NCBI GenBank assembly: GCA_044370335.1
Contig: JBILVS010000002.1
Location: 5,854 to 69,853, forward strand
Source of the DNA: REEB509 sp044370335
GTDB taxonomy: Bacteria; Pseudomonadota; Alphaproteobacteria; Caulobacterales; Aquidulcibacteraceae
DNA length: 64,000 bases
Direction of reading: 5' to 3'
The notes beneath the pieces were generated by a model. The model saw only the letters and a list, made by a program, of their open reading frames with translations. It was not told the DNA's origin and made no database searches. Position 1 is the first letter of the stretch. Every line of letters begins with the position of its first letter. The position numbers and the translations under genes were made by a program. Positions 44,848-54,585 of this stretch are shown here, one piece after another.

Positions 44848-45600
44848 ATGTCGTCTCTGTCCCCGGCTTCCTCCGACGAACCGCAAGGGTCGCGTCCGTT
44901 CAGCCGGGTGCTGTTGAAGATCTCCGGCGAGGCGCTGATGGGGGAGGCGGGTTTCGGGGTGGATGTGGGCCAGTGCGCCCGGATCGCCGCCGAGATCGCC
45001 GACGCCACCCGTCAGGGGGTGGAACTCTGCCTCGTTATCGGCGGCGGCAACATTTTCCGCGGCTTGAGAGGCGCGGCCAGCGGCATGGAGCGCAGCCAGG
45101 CCGACTATATCGGCATGCTGGCGACGGTGATGAACGCGCTCGCCATGCAGAACGCCTTAGAGGCCATCGGGGTCGAAACGCGGGTGCTGTCCGCGATCCC
45201 CATGGTCACGGTCTGTGAGCCGTACATCCGCCGCCGCGCCATGCGCCACATGGAGAAGGGCCGCATCGTGATCTTCGCCGCCGGCACCGGCAATCCGTAT
45301 TTCACGACCGACACCGCCGCGGCCCTGCGGGCGGCGGAAATGGGCTGCGACGCCTTAATGAAGGGCACCCAGGTGGAAGGCGTCTATACCGCCGACCCCA
45401 AGCTCGACCCCGCCGCGACTCGCTTTGACACGCTCCCCTACAGCGAAGTTCTGGCGCGAGACCTTAAAGTGATGGACGCCGCCGCCATCAGCTTGATGCG
45501 CGACAACGCGATCCCCATCGTTGTGTTCAACATCCACAAGCGCGGCGGCCTCGGCGAGGTCTTGTCCGGTCGGGGTGTGTGCACGATCATTCGTGACTAG
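44848..45600 (+). CDS. pyrH: Uridylate kinase
   Basis: 250-residue amino-acid-kinase-fold enzyme that phosphorylates UMP to UDP, needed for RNA, cell wall and lipid precursors. RVLLKISGEALMGE starts the fold. LVIGGGNIFRG and FAAGTGNPYFTTDTAAALRA are ATP and UMP regions, and VEGVYTADPKLDP follows. I chose ATG 44848 with AAGG upstream over a GTG at 44815. frr follows 46 bp later. Confidence 0.97.
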   Translation: MSSLSPASSDEPQGSRPFSRVLLKISGEALMGEAGFGVDVGQCARIAAEIADATRQGVELCLVIGGGNIFRGLRGAASGMERSQADYIGMLATVMNALAMQNALEAIGVETRVLSAIPMVTVCEPYIRRRAMRHMEKGRIVIFAAGTGNPYFTTDTAAALRAAEMGCDALMKGTQVEGVYTADPKLDPAATRFDTLPYSEVLARDLKVMDAAAISLMRDNAIPIVVFNIHKRGGLGEVLSGRGVCTIIRD

Positions 45601-45646
45601 ATATCCGCGAACAGGTTTTCCTCTCACCGATTGAACGGGTTGTGTC

Positions 45647-46213
45647 ATGGCCGCAGGCGGCAAGTTCGAACTGAAAGACTTTGAAAAGCGCATGGATGGC
45701 GCTTTGGCCTCATTGAAGCAGGAGTTTTCGGGCCTTCGCACCGGCCGGGCGTCCGCGTCGCTGCTCGACAACATCATGGTCGAAGCCTACGGCGCGATGA
45801 CCCCGCTCAACCAGGTCGCAGGCGTCAGCGCGCCGGAGCCGCGGCTTTTGAGCGTGCAGATTTGGGACCGCGGCGTTGTCGTGGCGGTCGAAAAGGCGAT
45901 CCGGAACTCGGATCTTGGCCTTAACCCCGTGATGGACGGCCAGACCCTGCGGGTGCCGATCCCGCCGCTCAATGAAGAGCGCCGCAAAGAGCTCGCCAAG
46001 ATCGCCGGCAAACATGCGGAAGCCGCCCGGGTGGCCGTTCGCAATGTTCGCCGGGACGCGATGGACCTTCTGAAAAAACTCGAGAAAGACGGCCACGCCA
46101 GCCAAGACGAGCACAAAAAACTCGCCGATCAAGTGCAACAGGCCACCGACCTATTCGTGAAACGGGTGGACGAGGCGCTTAAACAGAAAGAAGAAGAGAT
46201 CATGCAGGTCTGA
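45647..46213 (+). CDS. frr: Ribosome recycling factor
   Basis: 188-residue factor that splits post-termination ribosomes with EF-G. It has the usual long helical domain, with FSGLRTGRASASLLDNI near residues 27-43, IPPLNEERRKELAKIA in the middle and ARVAVRNVRRDAMDLLKKLEK later. It is in the pyrH-frr-uppS order shared by most bacteria. Confidence 0.98.
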   Translation: MAAGGKFELKDFEKRMDGALASLKQEFSGLRTGRASASLLDNIMVEAYGAMTPLNQVAGVSAPEPRLLSVQIWDRGVVVAVEKAIRNSDLGLNPVMDGQTLRVPIPPLNEERRKELAKIAGKHAEAARVAVRNVRRDAMDLLKKLEKDGHASQDEHKKLADQVQQATDLFVKRVDEALKQKEEEIMQV

Positions 46214-46246
46214 TCCTGCGCAGTCCCAGCTTCGGAAAGGCCTGCA

Positions 46247-46990
46247 TTGAACGGCGCCACGCCCCTCGCACCCGATGACCAGCCGCAGCATGTGGCCATC
46301 ATCATGGACGGCAATGGGCGCTGGGCGCGGTCGCGAGGGCGACCGCGGACCTTCGGCCACCGTGAGGGGGTGGAGGCGCTGCGCCGCACGGTCGAAGCCG
46401 CCGGCGATCTCAAGCTCCCGTATCTGACGGTGTTCGGGTTCTCCACGGAGAATTGGAACCGGCCGACCGAGGAGGTCCACACCCTGATGGACCTTCTGCG
46501 CCTGTATGTGCAGCGGGACCTCGACCGGTTGGTGCGGGAGGGCGTGCGGATCCGTGTGATCGGGCACCGGACTGGGCTTTCCGCCGACATCCTTCGGATC
46601 ATCGACAACGCTGAGAGCAAAACGGCGCACAACAGCGATCTTAACCTGACCATCGCCTTCAACTACGGCGCTCAAAATGAGATCGCCCGGGCCGCCCAAC
46701 GCCTCGCCCAAGACGTGGCGAGCGGAATCCTGAAGCCGGAGCAGGTCAACGAAGCGGCGTTAGCGGCGCGCCTCGATACCGCAGGCTTGCCCGAGCCCGA
46801 TCTGATCGTGCGCACCAGCGGCGAGCTCCGCCTCTCCAATTTCATGCTGTGGCAGGCGGCCTACGCCGAACTCGTGTTTCTCGATATCCTGTGGCCCGAT
46901 TTTGACCGCGCGGCGTTGGAGGCCGCGATCAATGAGTTCAAACGCCGCGAACGACGCTATGGCGGCGCCAGCCGCCACACCGCGAGCTGA
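46247..46990 (+). CDS. uppS: Undecaprenyl diphosphate synthase
   Basis: 247-residue cis-prenyltransferase that builds the C55 lipid carrier for cell wall and surface glycans. IIMDGNGRWARSRG (catalytic Asp, residues 18-31), GFSTENWNRP and the closing RTSGELRLSNFMLWQAAYAEL are all present. It starts with TTG at 46247, with GGAAAGG upstream. Confidence 0.96.
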   Translation: MNGATPLAPDDQPQHVAIIMDGNGRWARSRGRPRTFGHREGVEALRRTVEAAGDLKLPYLTVFGFSTENWNRPTEEVHTLMDLLRLYVQRDLDRLVREGVRIRVIGHRTGLSADILRIIDNAESKTAHNSDLNLTIAFNYGAQNEIARAAQRLAQDVASGILKPEQVNEAALAARLDTAGLPEPDLIVRTSGELRLSNFMLWQAAYAELVFLDILWPDFDRAALEAAINEFKRRERRYGGASRHTAS

Positions 46991-47003
46991 ACGGAGCGTG
47001 ACC

Positions 47004-47858
47004 ATGCCCGTCCAGGGCGACAGGGGCGGGGTCGGCGCCCCTTGGGCCGATCTCGGACCCCGGGTCGCTTCAGCCTTGGTTCTGATTCCTCTTGCGCTGG
47101 CCGCCGCTCTTGCGGGGGGGCCGTGGCTGGCCGGGGCCGCCGGGGCTGCTGTCGTCGTCATGAGCTACGAGTGGGCGCGGATGAGCGCGCCTCAGTCTGT
47201 GCCGCGGCTGGGCGTGCCGATCTTCGTCGGCGCCTTCGGGGCGGTGATTGCGGCGAGCTGGAATCAGCCGGCCTGGGCCGAAGCGTGGCTTTTGGGCTGG
47301 GCGGCGCTGGCCGCGGCTTTTGCGCCGGGGGGGTCGGCCCGTCTCGATGCGTTCTTCGGCGCCTATTATATCGGAGCGCCGCCGGCGGCCTTTGTCTGGC
47401 TCAGGGGGCACGAAGCGACAGGCCTGATGATCGTAATGACGCTGTTCATCGTGATCTGGTGTGTCGACATGGCGGCCTATTTTGCCGGCCGACTGGTCGG
47501 CGGGCCGAAATTCGCCCCTTCGATTTCGCCGAACAAAACCTGGGCGGGGGTGATCGGCGGCCTTCTTGCGGGGATTGTGGCCGGCCTCGGCTGCGGGTTG
47601 GCCTGGGGCGGCCCCTTGGTTGCCTGGGCGTTTGTGGGCCTTGGGCTGGCGATTCTGGGCCTGGTTGGGGACTTGATCGAATCGGCTCTGAAGCGCCGCT
47701 TCGGCGTGAAGGACGCTAGCCGGATTATTCCCGGCCACGGCGGTATGCTGGACCGGCTCGATGGTCTGATCATGGCGACGCTCGGGGCAGGCGTGCTGGC
47801 CGCGGTGGCGCCCCAGGTGTTGACACTGTTGAGCGGGCAGGGTCCGCTGGGGGGATGA
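47004..47858 (+). CDS. cdsA: Phosphatidate cytidylyltransferase
   Basis: 284-residue integral membrane enzyme (about seven helices) that makes CDP-diacylglycerol, the entry to all phospholipids. The signature begins SPNKTWAGVIGG and continues with GDLIESALKRRFGVKDASRIIPGHGGMLDRLDG. I chose ATG 47004 with GGAG upstream; GTG 46998 is possible. It overlaps dxr by four bases. Confidence 0.95.
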   Translation: MPVQGDRGGVGAPWADLGPRVASALVLIPLALAAALAGGPWLAGAAGAAVVVMSYEWARMSAPQSVPRLGVPIFVGAFGAVIAASWNQPAWAEAWLLGWAALAAAFAPGGSARLDAFFGAYYIGAPPAAFVWLRGHEATGLMIVMTLFIVIWCVDMAAYFAGRLVGGPKFAPSISPNKTWAGVIGGLLAGIVAGLGCGLAWGGPLVAWAFVGLGLAILGLVGDLIESALKRRFGVKDASRIIPGHGGMLDRLDGLIMATLGAGVLAAVAPQVLTLLSGQGPLGG

Positions 47859-49051
47859 GTTCCATGTATGCGGCGCGACGGGTGACGATCCTGGGAGCGA
47901 CGGGATCAGTCGGGCTGTCAACGGCGGCGGTCGTCGAAGAGGCGGTCGCCCGCGGGGAGCCTCTTGCGGTGGAGGCCATCGCCGCCGGCCGGGACGTCGA
48001 AAAGCTCGTCGCGTTGGCGAGGCGGCTGAAGCCGCGCTTTGTGGCCATCCATGACGAGACACAAGGGGCCGCCCTGAAGGAGGCGCTGGCTGGCCTCGAC
48101 TGCGTTGTTGGGGCCGGCGAGGCCGCTGTGGTCGAGGCCGCGGAGCGGGACGCCGACTGGGTCATGGCGGCCATCGTCGGAGCCGCAGGCTTGGCCCCGA
48201 CGCTCGCCGCCGCCGCCCGCGGCGCAACGGTAGCCCTCGCCAACAAGGAAAGCCTCGTCTGTGCGGGCGATCTTTTGACCCGGACCGCCCTTGAGGCCGG
48301 GGCGGCCTTGATCCCTGTGGACAGCGAACACAGTGCGATTTTTCAGGTCTGGGAAGGCCCCGAACGGGTGGAGAAGGTCACGCTGACCGCGTCCGGGGGC
48401 CCATTTCGCGTGGTCAGTCGGGATGCGATGGCCGGCGTCACTCCCGCGCAAGCCGTGGCGCATCCGACATGGCCGATGGGGGCGAAGATCTCGGTCGATT
48501 GCGCCACCATGATGAACAAGGGGCTCGAGCTCATCGAAGCGATGCACCTGTTCAGCATCGAGGCCGACCGCTTGGATGTGCTGATCCACCCCCAATCCAT
48601 CATCCACAGCCTCGTACACTATGTGGACGGCTCGGTGCTGGCGCAGTTGGGGGCCCCCGACATGCGCACCCCGATCGCCTATGCTTTGGCCTGGCCGGAT
48701 CGCATGCAGGTGTCGACCCCGCGGTTGGACCTCGCCAAGCTGAAAACGTTGAGCTTCGACGCTCCGGACGAGGAGCGCTTTCCCAATCTCCGCTTGGCCC
48801 GGGAGGCTGCCAAGGCCGGCGGAGGCCACACCGCGATCCTCAACGCGGCCAACGAGGTCGCCGTCGCCGCCTTTCTGCGCGGCGAGGTCGGTTTTCTCCA
48901 AATGGGAGAGATCAACGCCCGCGTCATGGAGGCCACGAACGGCCCGGCGCTTGCGTCTATCGCAAAATCGCCTTCATCCTTGGATGAACTCCGCGCCATC
49001 GATCAGGCGGCGCGGCAATTCAGCGGCGACGTTTTGGCGCAGATGCGGTAG
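47855..49051 (+). CDS. dxr: 1-deoxy-D-xylulose 5-phosphate reductoisomerase
   Basis: 398-residue NADPH enzyme of the non-mevalonate isoprenoid pathway, making MEP. ILGATGSVGLSTAAVV (NADPH loop), ALANKESLVCAG, PVDSEHSAIFQ (metal Asp and Glu) and LTASGGPFR are all visible. It feeds precursors to uppS in the same operon. It starts inside the cdsA stop. Confidence 0.97.
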   Translation: MSSMYAARRVTILGATGSVGLSTAAVVEEAVARGEPLAVEAIAAGRDVEKLVALARRLKPRFVAIHDETQGAALKEALAGLDCVVGAGEAAVVEAAERDADWVMAAIVGAAGLAPTLAAAARGATVALANKESLVCAGDLLTRTALEAGAALIPVDSEHSAIFQVWEGPERVEKVTLTASGGPFRVVSRDAMAGVTPAQAVAHPTWPMGAKISVDCATMMNKGLELIEAMHLFSIEADRLDVLIHPQSIIHSLVHYVDGSVLAQLGAPDMRTPIAYALAWPDRMQVSTPRLDLAKLKTLSFDAPDEERFPNLRLAREAAKAGGGHTAILNAANEVAVAAFLRGEVGFLQMGEINARVMEATNGPALASIAKSPSSLDELRAIDQAARQFSGDVLAQMR

Positions 49052-49117
49052 GGACCACCGAGCACCCGTCTTGGCGCAAGGCGTGCGAGGGGCGGAGGGC
49101 GACAGAGAGGGCGAGCT

Positions 49118-50323
49118 ATGCCAGAGGCGTTGTCGAACATCCTGATTTACGGGGGTTCGTTCATCCTGACCTTGAGCCTTGTGGTCTTTGTCCACGAGTT
49201 TGGACACTTCCAGGCTGCACGCTGGTCAAAAGTCGCCATCGACACCTTTTCCATCGGCTTTGGGAAAACCTTGGCTTCTTGGAAGGACCGCCAGGGCGTG
49301 GAATGGCGGCTCGCCGCCCTTCCGTTGGGCGGCTATGTGCGGTTTTCGGGTGATGCGGACGCCGCAAGCACCGCTTCCGATGTTCCCCTTGACACCCCCG
49401 AGCGCCGGGCCGCGGCGCGGAAGGCCGGCCTGTTCCACGCCATGCCCTTGGCCGTCCGCGCTTTCGTAGTGGCTGCCGGGCCCCTGATGAACTTCATTTT
49501 CGCGATCCTCGCGTTCGCCACGCTGTTCATGATCCTCGGCCGCGATGTCACCGACAGGGACGCCCTGTCCCCCCGCGTCGACGCGGTCGTGGAAGGGACC
49601 GCAGCGGCGGAGGCCGGAATTCAGGCGGGCGACGTCATCGTCAGCATTGACGGCGTCGCCATCGACAGCTTCGGCGCGTTCCGGCGCACCGTGGAGGCCA
49701 GCGCCGGCGTCTCGCTCACGCTGGGCTTGCAACGGGAGCGCGCGATCGTCACCGTCAGCCTCACTCCCCGCACCGAAACGGTGACAGACCCACGCACCGG
49801 CATCGACCAACAGGTCGGCCGCGCCGGCATCCACCGCGTCGCAGGGCGTGACGAGCAGGTCGTAGAGCGGGTTGGCCCCGTTGAAGCCGTTGGCTACGGC
49901 GCTCGGGAAACCTGGAACATCGTGACCTCCACCTTCGCCTATGTGGGGAACATGATTACCGGCCAAGCCTCGGCGGAGCACCTTTCCGGACCGTTGGGGA
50001 TCATGGACCAGTCGGGTCAGATCGCGAAAAGCGCCATTGATCAGCACGCCAGCGTCAGCTGGGGCGATCGCATGGGCGATCTGCTGCTGTCGCTGTTGGG
50101 ATGGGCGGCGGTGCTTTCCGTCGCGGTGGGAATCGTGAACCTTTTGCCCATTCCTGTGTTGGATGGGGGGCATTTGGCCTTCTATGCCATCGAAGCGGTG
50201 CGGGGCGGCAAGCCTCTGCCTCTTCAAGCTCAAGAATGGGCCATGCGGGGCGGGTTGATTGCGCTGTTGGCGCTGTTTCTATTCGCCACTTGGAATGACA
50301 TCCAACGCATCATCGTTGGATAA
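49118..50323 (+). CDS. rseP: RIP metalloprotease RseP
   Basis: 401-residue site-2 intramembrane protease that cuts anti-sigma factors in envelope-stress signalling. The zinc motif HEFGH is at residues 26-30, the second LPIPVLDGGHLAFY is near residue 345, and one PDZ domain sits between (VEGTAAAEAGIQAGDVIVSIDG). E. coli RseP has two PDZ domains; here a second copy is not clear. It lies directly upstream of bamA, which it helps to monitor. Confidence 0.95.
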   Translation: MPEALSNILIYGGSFILTLSLVVFVHEFGHFQAARWSKVAIDTFSIGFGKTLASWKDRQGVEWRLAALPLGGYVRFSGDADAASTASDVPLDTPERRAAARKAGLFHAMPLAVRAFVVAAGPLMNFIFAILAFATLFMILGRDVTDRDALSPRVDAVVEGTAAAEAGIQAGDVIVSIDGVAIDSFGAFRRTVEASAGVSLTLGLQRERAIVTVSLTPRTETVTDPRTGIDQQVGRAGIHRVAGRDEQVVERVGPVEAVGYGARETWNIVTSTFAYVGNMITGQASAEHLSGPLGIMDQSGQIAKSAIDQHASVSWGDRMGDLLLSLLGWAAVLSVAVGIVNLLPIPVLDGGHLAFYAIEAVRGGKPLPLQAQEWAMRGGLIALLALFLFATWNDIQRIIVG

Positions 50324-50411
50324 CGCGGAACGGCGGTGCGTTCTTGTCAGGCGGCCGCGGATCATGTCTTAAGTCCCTGGCGCTGGGGAGCGCCGAACGA
50401 TTGAGGCCGGT

Positions 50412-52949
50412 ATGAAGCGCATGTTGCGGGAAGTCGTGGTCGGCGCTGTCAGCGTGGCGACGGTCGGGATTGGCGCGCTGTCGTCCCCGGCGCACGCGAT
50501 CGTTCAGGATTTGCGGCCCACCACGACGCCCGACGACGCGGCTGTGCCGGCGGCGGGCGCGCCGGAACCCTCGGCCCAGACGCCGGCGCAGGTCGCCGTC
50601 ATTCGCCGTGTGCTGGTGGAAGGCAACCAGCGGATCGAAAGCGCAACTGTCGCCTCCTACCTCCTGTTGCGCTCGGGCGATGCCTTTGACGCCGAACGCA
50701 TCGACTTGTCTCTCAAAACGCTGTTCGCCACGGGCCTGTTTGCCGACGTGGATATCGAACAGCGCGGCGCTGACCTCGTGGTCTCGGTCGTGGAAAACCC
50801 GATCATCAGCCAGGTGATCTTCGAGGGCGTGAACGCCCTGGATGAAGAAGACCTTATGGATGAGGTGCAGGCCGATCCGCGGTCGGTGTTCACCGCCGCC
50901 CGGGTGCAGGCGGACGTCCAACGGATCATCGAGCTCTATCGCCGGGCGGGCCGCTTCGCCGCCACCGTGACCCCTCAGGTTCGGGAGTTGGAGCAGAACC
51001 GCGTCGATCTGATCTTCGAAATCGACGAAGGCCCGGTCACGGGCGTGCGGTCGATCAACTTCATCGGCAACGACGCTTTCTCAGACCGCAGGCTCGGCGA
51101 GGCGATCGTCACCACCGAAAGCCGATGGTGGAATTTTTTCAGCCGCAACGACAACTATGATCCCGACCGGCTGGAATACGATCGCGAACAGCTGCGGCAG
51201 TATTACACCAACAGGGGCTATGCCGATTTCCGTGTCGTATCCGCCGTGGCGGAAATGACCCCCGATCAGCGGGACTTCTACGTCACTTTCACGGTGGATG
51301 AAGGCGTCCGCTACGAATTCGGCGAGATCAACGTCCAGACAGCGCTGGACCGGGTGCCGGCGGACATTCTGCTCGCCGCTATCCCGATCCGGGAAGGGGA
51401 GCTGTTTCAGTCTGACCTGATCGAAGATTCGATCGATGCGATGAACTTCGTGGCGGGAACCGTCGGCTACGCTAACGTTGACATCCGCCCGCGGGTGGAG
51501 CGCGATACCGAGAACCGGGTCGTCAATATCACCTTTGAAGTGAATGAAGGTCCTCGCGTTTTCATCGAGCGGATCAATATCGTCAACAACACCCAAACCC
51601 GCGATGAGGTCATCCGTCGCGAACTGCGCACCGTCGAAGGCGACGCCTTCAACCGCGTGCTCTTGGATCGGTCGCGGTCGCGGGTTCGGTCTTTGGGCTT
51701 CTTCCGGGAAGTCACCGTCGAGGAGCGCCCTGGTTCGGCTCGCGACCGCGCGATCGTGGATGTGACGGTTGAAGAGGACACCACGGGGGAGGTCTCCTTC
51801 GCCGCCGGCTTCTCCACCACCGACTCGCTTCTGTTTGACCTGTCGTTGACCCAGCGCAACCTCGCCGGCCGCGGGCAGTATCTGCGCATGCGGGCGTCGA
51901 CGTCTTCCCGGTCCCAGCAGTTGGAGCTCCGCTTCCTCGAGCCGCGGTTTTTGGGCCGCGAGCTTGCGGCGGGCTTCGACATCTATTCGCTGCGGTCGGA
52001 CTTTGCGGACGAGTCCTCGTTTGAGAACCAGTCGACCGGGCTTGGCCTGCGGTCCTATTTCCCACTGACCGAGAACACGAGCCTTGGGGTCAACTACAGC
52101 TTTGTCCAGGACGATCTGGACGTGGTCGACGCGGTCGTCGCAATCGACGACCCCGGCAGCCCTGGCAACACCATCTTCGTCGAGCAGTGCTCCACGTTGA
52201 ACCCGAACCGGGCTCTGATCTGCTTCCAGGAAGGCTCCTTCCTCACCTCCCTCGTGGGTTATAATTTCAACTGGGACCGTCGGAACGACCCGATTATGCC
52301 GACGCGCGGCTTTGATCTGCAGGTTCGGCAGGACTTTGCCGGCCTCGGCGGCGACGTTCAGTACATCCGGTCGGAGTTCGAAGGAGGGCTGTATTATGGT
52401 CTGTTCCCCGATGTGGTGGCGAGCTTCCGTCTCAACACCGGCTACATCTTCGGATGGGGTGGAGAAGAGGTCCGGATCAATGACCGGTTCTTCAAGGGCG
52501 GTCAGAGCTTCCGCGGCTTCGAGGTGGCGGGTCTGGGTCCGCGCCAGATCATCCAGATCACCGACGAGAGCGGCAATCTGGTGAACGAAGTCGAGGGCGA
52601 CGCGCTCGGTGGCAACGTTTACGGCGTCGGCACCTTGGAGATCACCTTCCCGACCGGCCTGCCTGAGCAGTTCGGCCTCAGCGCCGCCGCATTCGCGGAG
52701 TTCGGTACGGTCGGCATCCTGGATGAGGGGAGCCGGACGTCTTCGGTCTTCACCTCCGGGACCGGCTCGACCGCGCAGACCTTTACCCAGTTTGTCGAGG
52801 ACAGCGCCTCGCTGCGGGCCGCAGCCGGCATCAGCCTGTTCTGGGAATCACCCTTCGGCCCCGTGCAGTTTGACTTCTCGCAGCCCTTCCAACGGGAGGA
52901 TTACGACCAGACGGAGACCTTCCGGTTCTCGACACGGCGGCAATTCTAA
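50412..52949 (+). CDS. bamA: Outer-membrane protein assembly factor BamA
   Basis: 845-residue Omp85 protein that inserts beta-barrel proteins. A signal peptide ends near residue 30 (SSPAHA). Five POTRA domains follow to about residue 425 (for example RVLVEGNQRIESATVASYLLL). The C-terminal 16-stranded barrel carries the lid-loop motif FFKGGQSFRGFE (VRGF-like) and ends in Phe. It lies between rseP and ompH as in most proteobacteria. Confidence 0.98.
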   Translation: MKRMLREVVVGAVSVATVGIGALSSPAHAIVQDLRPTTTPDDAAVPAAGAPEPSAQTPAQVAVIRRVLVEGNQRIESATVASYLLLRSGDAFDAERIDLSLKTLFATGLFADVDIEQRGADLVVSVVENPIISQVIFEGVNALDEEDLMDEVQADPRSVFTAARVQADVQRIIELYRRAGRFAATVTPQVRELEQNRVDLIFEIDEGPVTGVRSINFIGNDAFSDRRLGEAIVTTESRWWNFFSRNDNYDPDRLEYDREQLRQYYTNRGYADFRVVSAVAEMTPDQRDFYVTFTVDEGVRYEFGEINVQTALDRVPADILLAAIPIREGELFQSDLIEDSIDAMNFVAGTVGYANVDIRPRVERDTENRVVNITFEVNEGPRVFIERINIVNNTQTRDEVIRRELRTVEGDAFNRVLLDRSRSRVRSLGFFREVTVEERPGSARDRAIVDVTVEEDTTGEVSFAAGFSTTDSLLFDLSLTQRNLAGRGQYLRMRASTSSRSQQLELRFLEPRFLGRELAAGFDIYSLRSDFADESSFENQSTGLGLRSYFPLTENTSLGVNYSFVQDDLDVVDAVVAIDDPGSPGNTIFVEQCSTLNPNRALICFQEGSFLTSLVGYNFNWDRRNDPIMPTRGFDLQVRQDFAGLGGDVQYIRSEFEGGLYYGLFPDVVASFRLNTGYIFGWGGEEVRINDRFFKGGQSFRGFEVAGLGPRQIIQITDESGNLVNEVEGDALGGNVYGVGTLEITFPTGLPEQFGLSAAAFAEFGTVGILDEGSRTSSVFTSGTGSTAQTFTQFVEDSASLRAAAGISLFWESPFGPVQFDFSQPFQREDYDQTETFRFSTRRQF

Positions 52950-52992
52950 CGTTTAAGTAAGATACCCAAAACAATCGGAAATGGTGGGACAA

Positions 52993-53574
52993 ATGCGTCA
53001 CCTCGCAGTCGTCATGATGGTGTTCGGCCTGACGGTCGCCGCCCCAGTGCAAGAGGCCGCCGCGCAGGCGGCGCAATCTCAGATCGTGGTGTTGAACACC
53101 CAGCGGCTGATGTCAGACTCCGCGGCGGGCCAATCCCTCAGCCAGCAGATCGGCGCCATCCAGCAGCAGGTGATCAACGAACTCGGCAACGAAGAGCGGG
53201 CGATCCGTGCAGAAGAAGTCCGCCTGCAGGAAGCGGCCGCCGGCCTGACCCGGGATCAGCTGCTGTCGAACTCTACCCTGACCTCGCAGATGGCCGCCAA
53301 TGACCGTCGACTGCAGGCTCTGCAGCAGCGGGCCGCCGCCAGCGAGCGGGACCTGCAGTACACCGAGTTGATGGCTTTGCGGGACTTCAACGCCCAGCTT
53401 GGCCCCATCGTGGATGAAGTGATGGCCTCACGGGGCGCGCTCTATGTCCTCAACTCCGGCGCGATTGTCCGCAGCTCCGCTTCCGGTGTCGATATTACCG
53501 ACGAGGTGATCGCCCGCCTGGATCAGCGCCTGTCGAACCTGACCGTCACCCGTCAGACCGCTCCGGCGCAATAA
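52993..53574 (+). CDS. skp: OmpH/Skp-family periplasmic chaperone
   Basis: 193-residue periplasmic protein. A signal peptide (cleavage near AAA-QA) is followed by IVVLNTQRLMSDSAAGQSL and a long coiled coil rich in Gln, Glu and Ala (about 60-130), then a short body. Skp holds unfolded barrel proteins on the way to BamA. I prefer ATG 52993; ATG 52981 would add four residues but has no spaced ribosome site. Confidence 0.88.
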   Translation: MRHLAVVMMVFGLTVAAPVQEAAAQAAQSQIVVLNTQRLMSDSAAGQSLSQQIGAIQQQVINELGNEERAIRAEEVRLQEAAAGLTRDQLLSNSTLTSQMAANDRRLQALQQRAAASERDLQYTELMALRDFNAQLGPIVDEVMASRGALYVLNSGAIVRSSASGVDITDEVIARLDQRLSNLTVTRQTAPAQ

Positions 53575-53586
53575 GCGACGCGGTCC

Positions 53587-54585
53587 GTGACGGACGCTAA
53601 ATTCTATCAGGCTTTGGGGCCGGTCGCTGCGGAAACGCTGGCGGCCGGTTCGCCCGTTTTGGGCGACCGCACGCAGGCTGTGGCAAGCGTGGCCCCGTTT
53701 GGATCGGCGCAGGCGGATGGGCTTTCCTACCGCGACGGCCGCCCCAAAGGACCTTTACCGCCGTTGCGGGGCTGCGTCGTGGCGCAGGAGGCCTTGGCTC
53801 CGTCGCTTTTGGAGGCGGGCGCTGAGGCTGTCATCATTGCACCCGCCCCCCGGGCGGCCTTTGCGCGGATGTTGGGGATGCTGTTCCGGCAACGCGCCTG
53901 GATGGATGATGGACCAGCGCCCGTGATCGAGGCCGAGGCCAAGGTTTCGCCTCACGCCATTCTCAGCTCCGGCTGCATGATCGGGGCGGGAGCAATCATC
54001 GCCCCGCTGGCTGTCATCGGCCCCGGCTGCGCAATCGGGCGCGGATCGATCATCGGCCCCCATGTCAGCATCCAATGCGCACTGATCGGGGATGGGGTGA
54101 CCATAGGCCCCGGCGCCGTCATCGGCGAGCGGGGCTTTGGCGTTGCTGGCGACGCCGGCGGGCTGGTCGACATGCCGCATCTGGGGCGCGTCATCATCCA
54201 GGACCGCGTCTCCATCGGGGCCGGGACCACCGTTGACCGCGGCATGCTGGACGACACCGTGATCGGCGAGGACAGCAAAATCGACAATCTCTGTCAGATC
54301 GCTCACAATGTCAGAGTTGGGCGAAGGGTTGTCGTGGCGGCGTTTGGCGGCATATCCGGGTCGACCATCGTCGAGGACGGCGCGCGGCTTGGGGGGCGCG
54401 TCGGCATCGCCGATCATCGGCATATCGGCGAGAAAGCCGAGTTGGCGGCGGGGTCGGCGGTGATGCACGACGTTCCGGCAGGTGAAATGTGGGGCGGGTA
54501 TCCTGCGCAGCCTGCGCGGACGTGGATGCGGCAGGCCGCTTGGCTGCGAAAGCAGGCGCAAAGGAAGAGCGATGGCGGACAGTGA
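53587..54585 (+). CDS. lpxD: UDP-3-O-(3-hydroxymyristoyl)glucosamine N-acyltransferase
   Basis: 332-residue trimeric enzyme, third step of lipid A synthesis. After a uridine-binding N-terminal domain come many hexapeptide repeats (left-handed beta-helix, about residues 120-290). The catalytic His is in NLCQIAHNVRVGRR. GTG start at 53587. It overlaps fabZ by 14 bases. Confidence 0.96.
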   Translation: MTDAKFYQALGPVAAETLAAGSPVLGDRTQAVASVAPFGSAQADGLSYRDGRPKGPLPPLRGCVVAQEALAPSLLEAGAEAVIIAPAPRAAFARMLGMLFRQRAWMDDGPAPVIEAEAKVSPHAILSSGCMIGAGAIIAPLAVIGPGCAIGRGSIIGPHVSIQCALIGDGVTIGPGAVIGERGFGVAGDAGGLVDMPHLGRVIIQDRVSIGAGTTVDRGMLDDTVIGEDSKIDNLCQIAHNVRVGRRVVVAAFGGISGSTIVEDGARLGGRVGIADHRHIGEKAELAAGSAVMHDVPAGEMWGGYPAQPARTWMRQAAWLRKQAQRKSDGGQ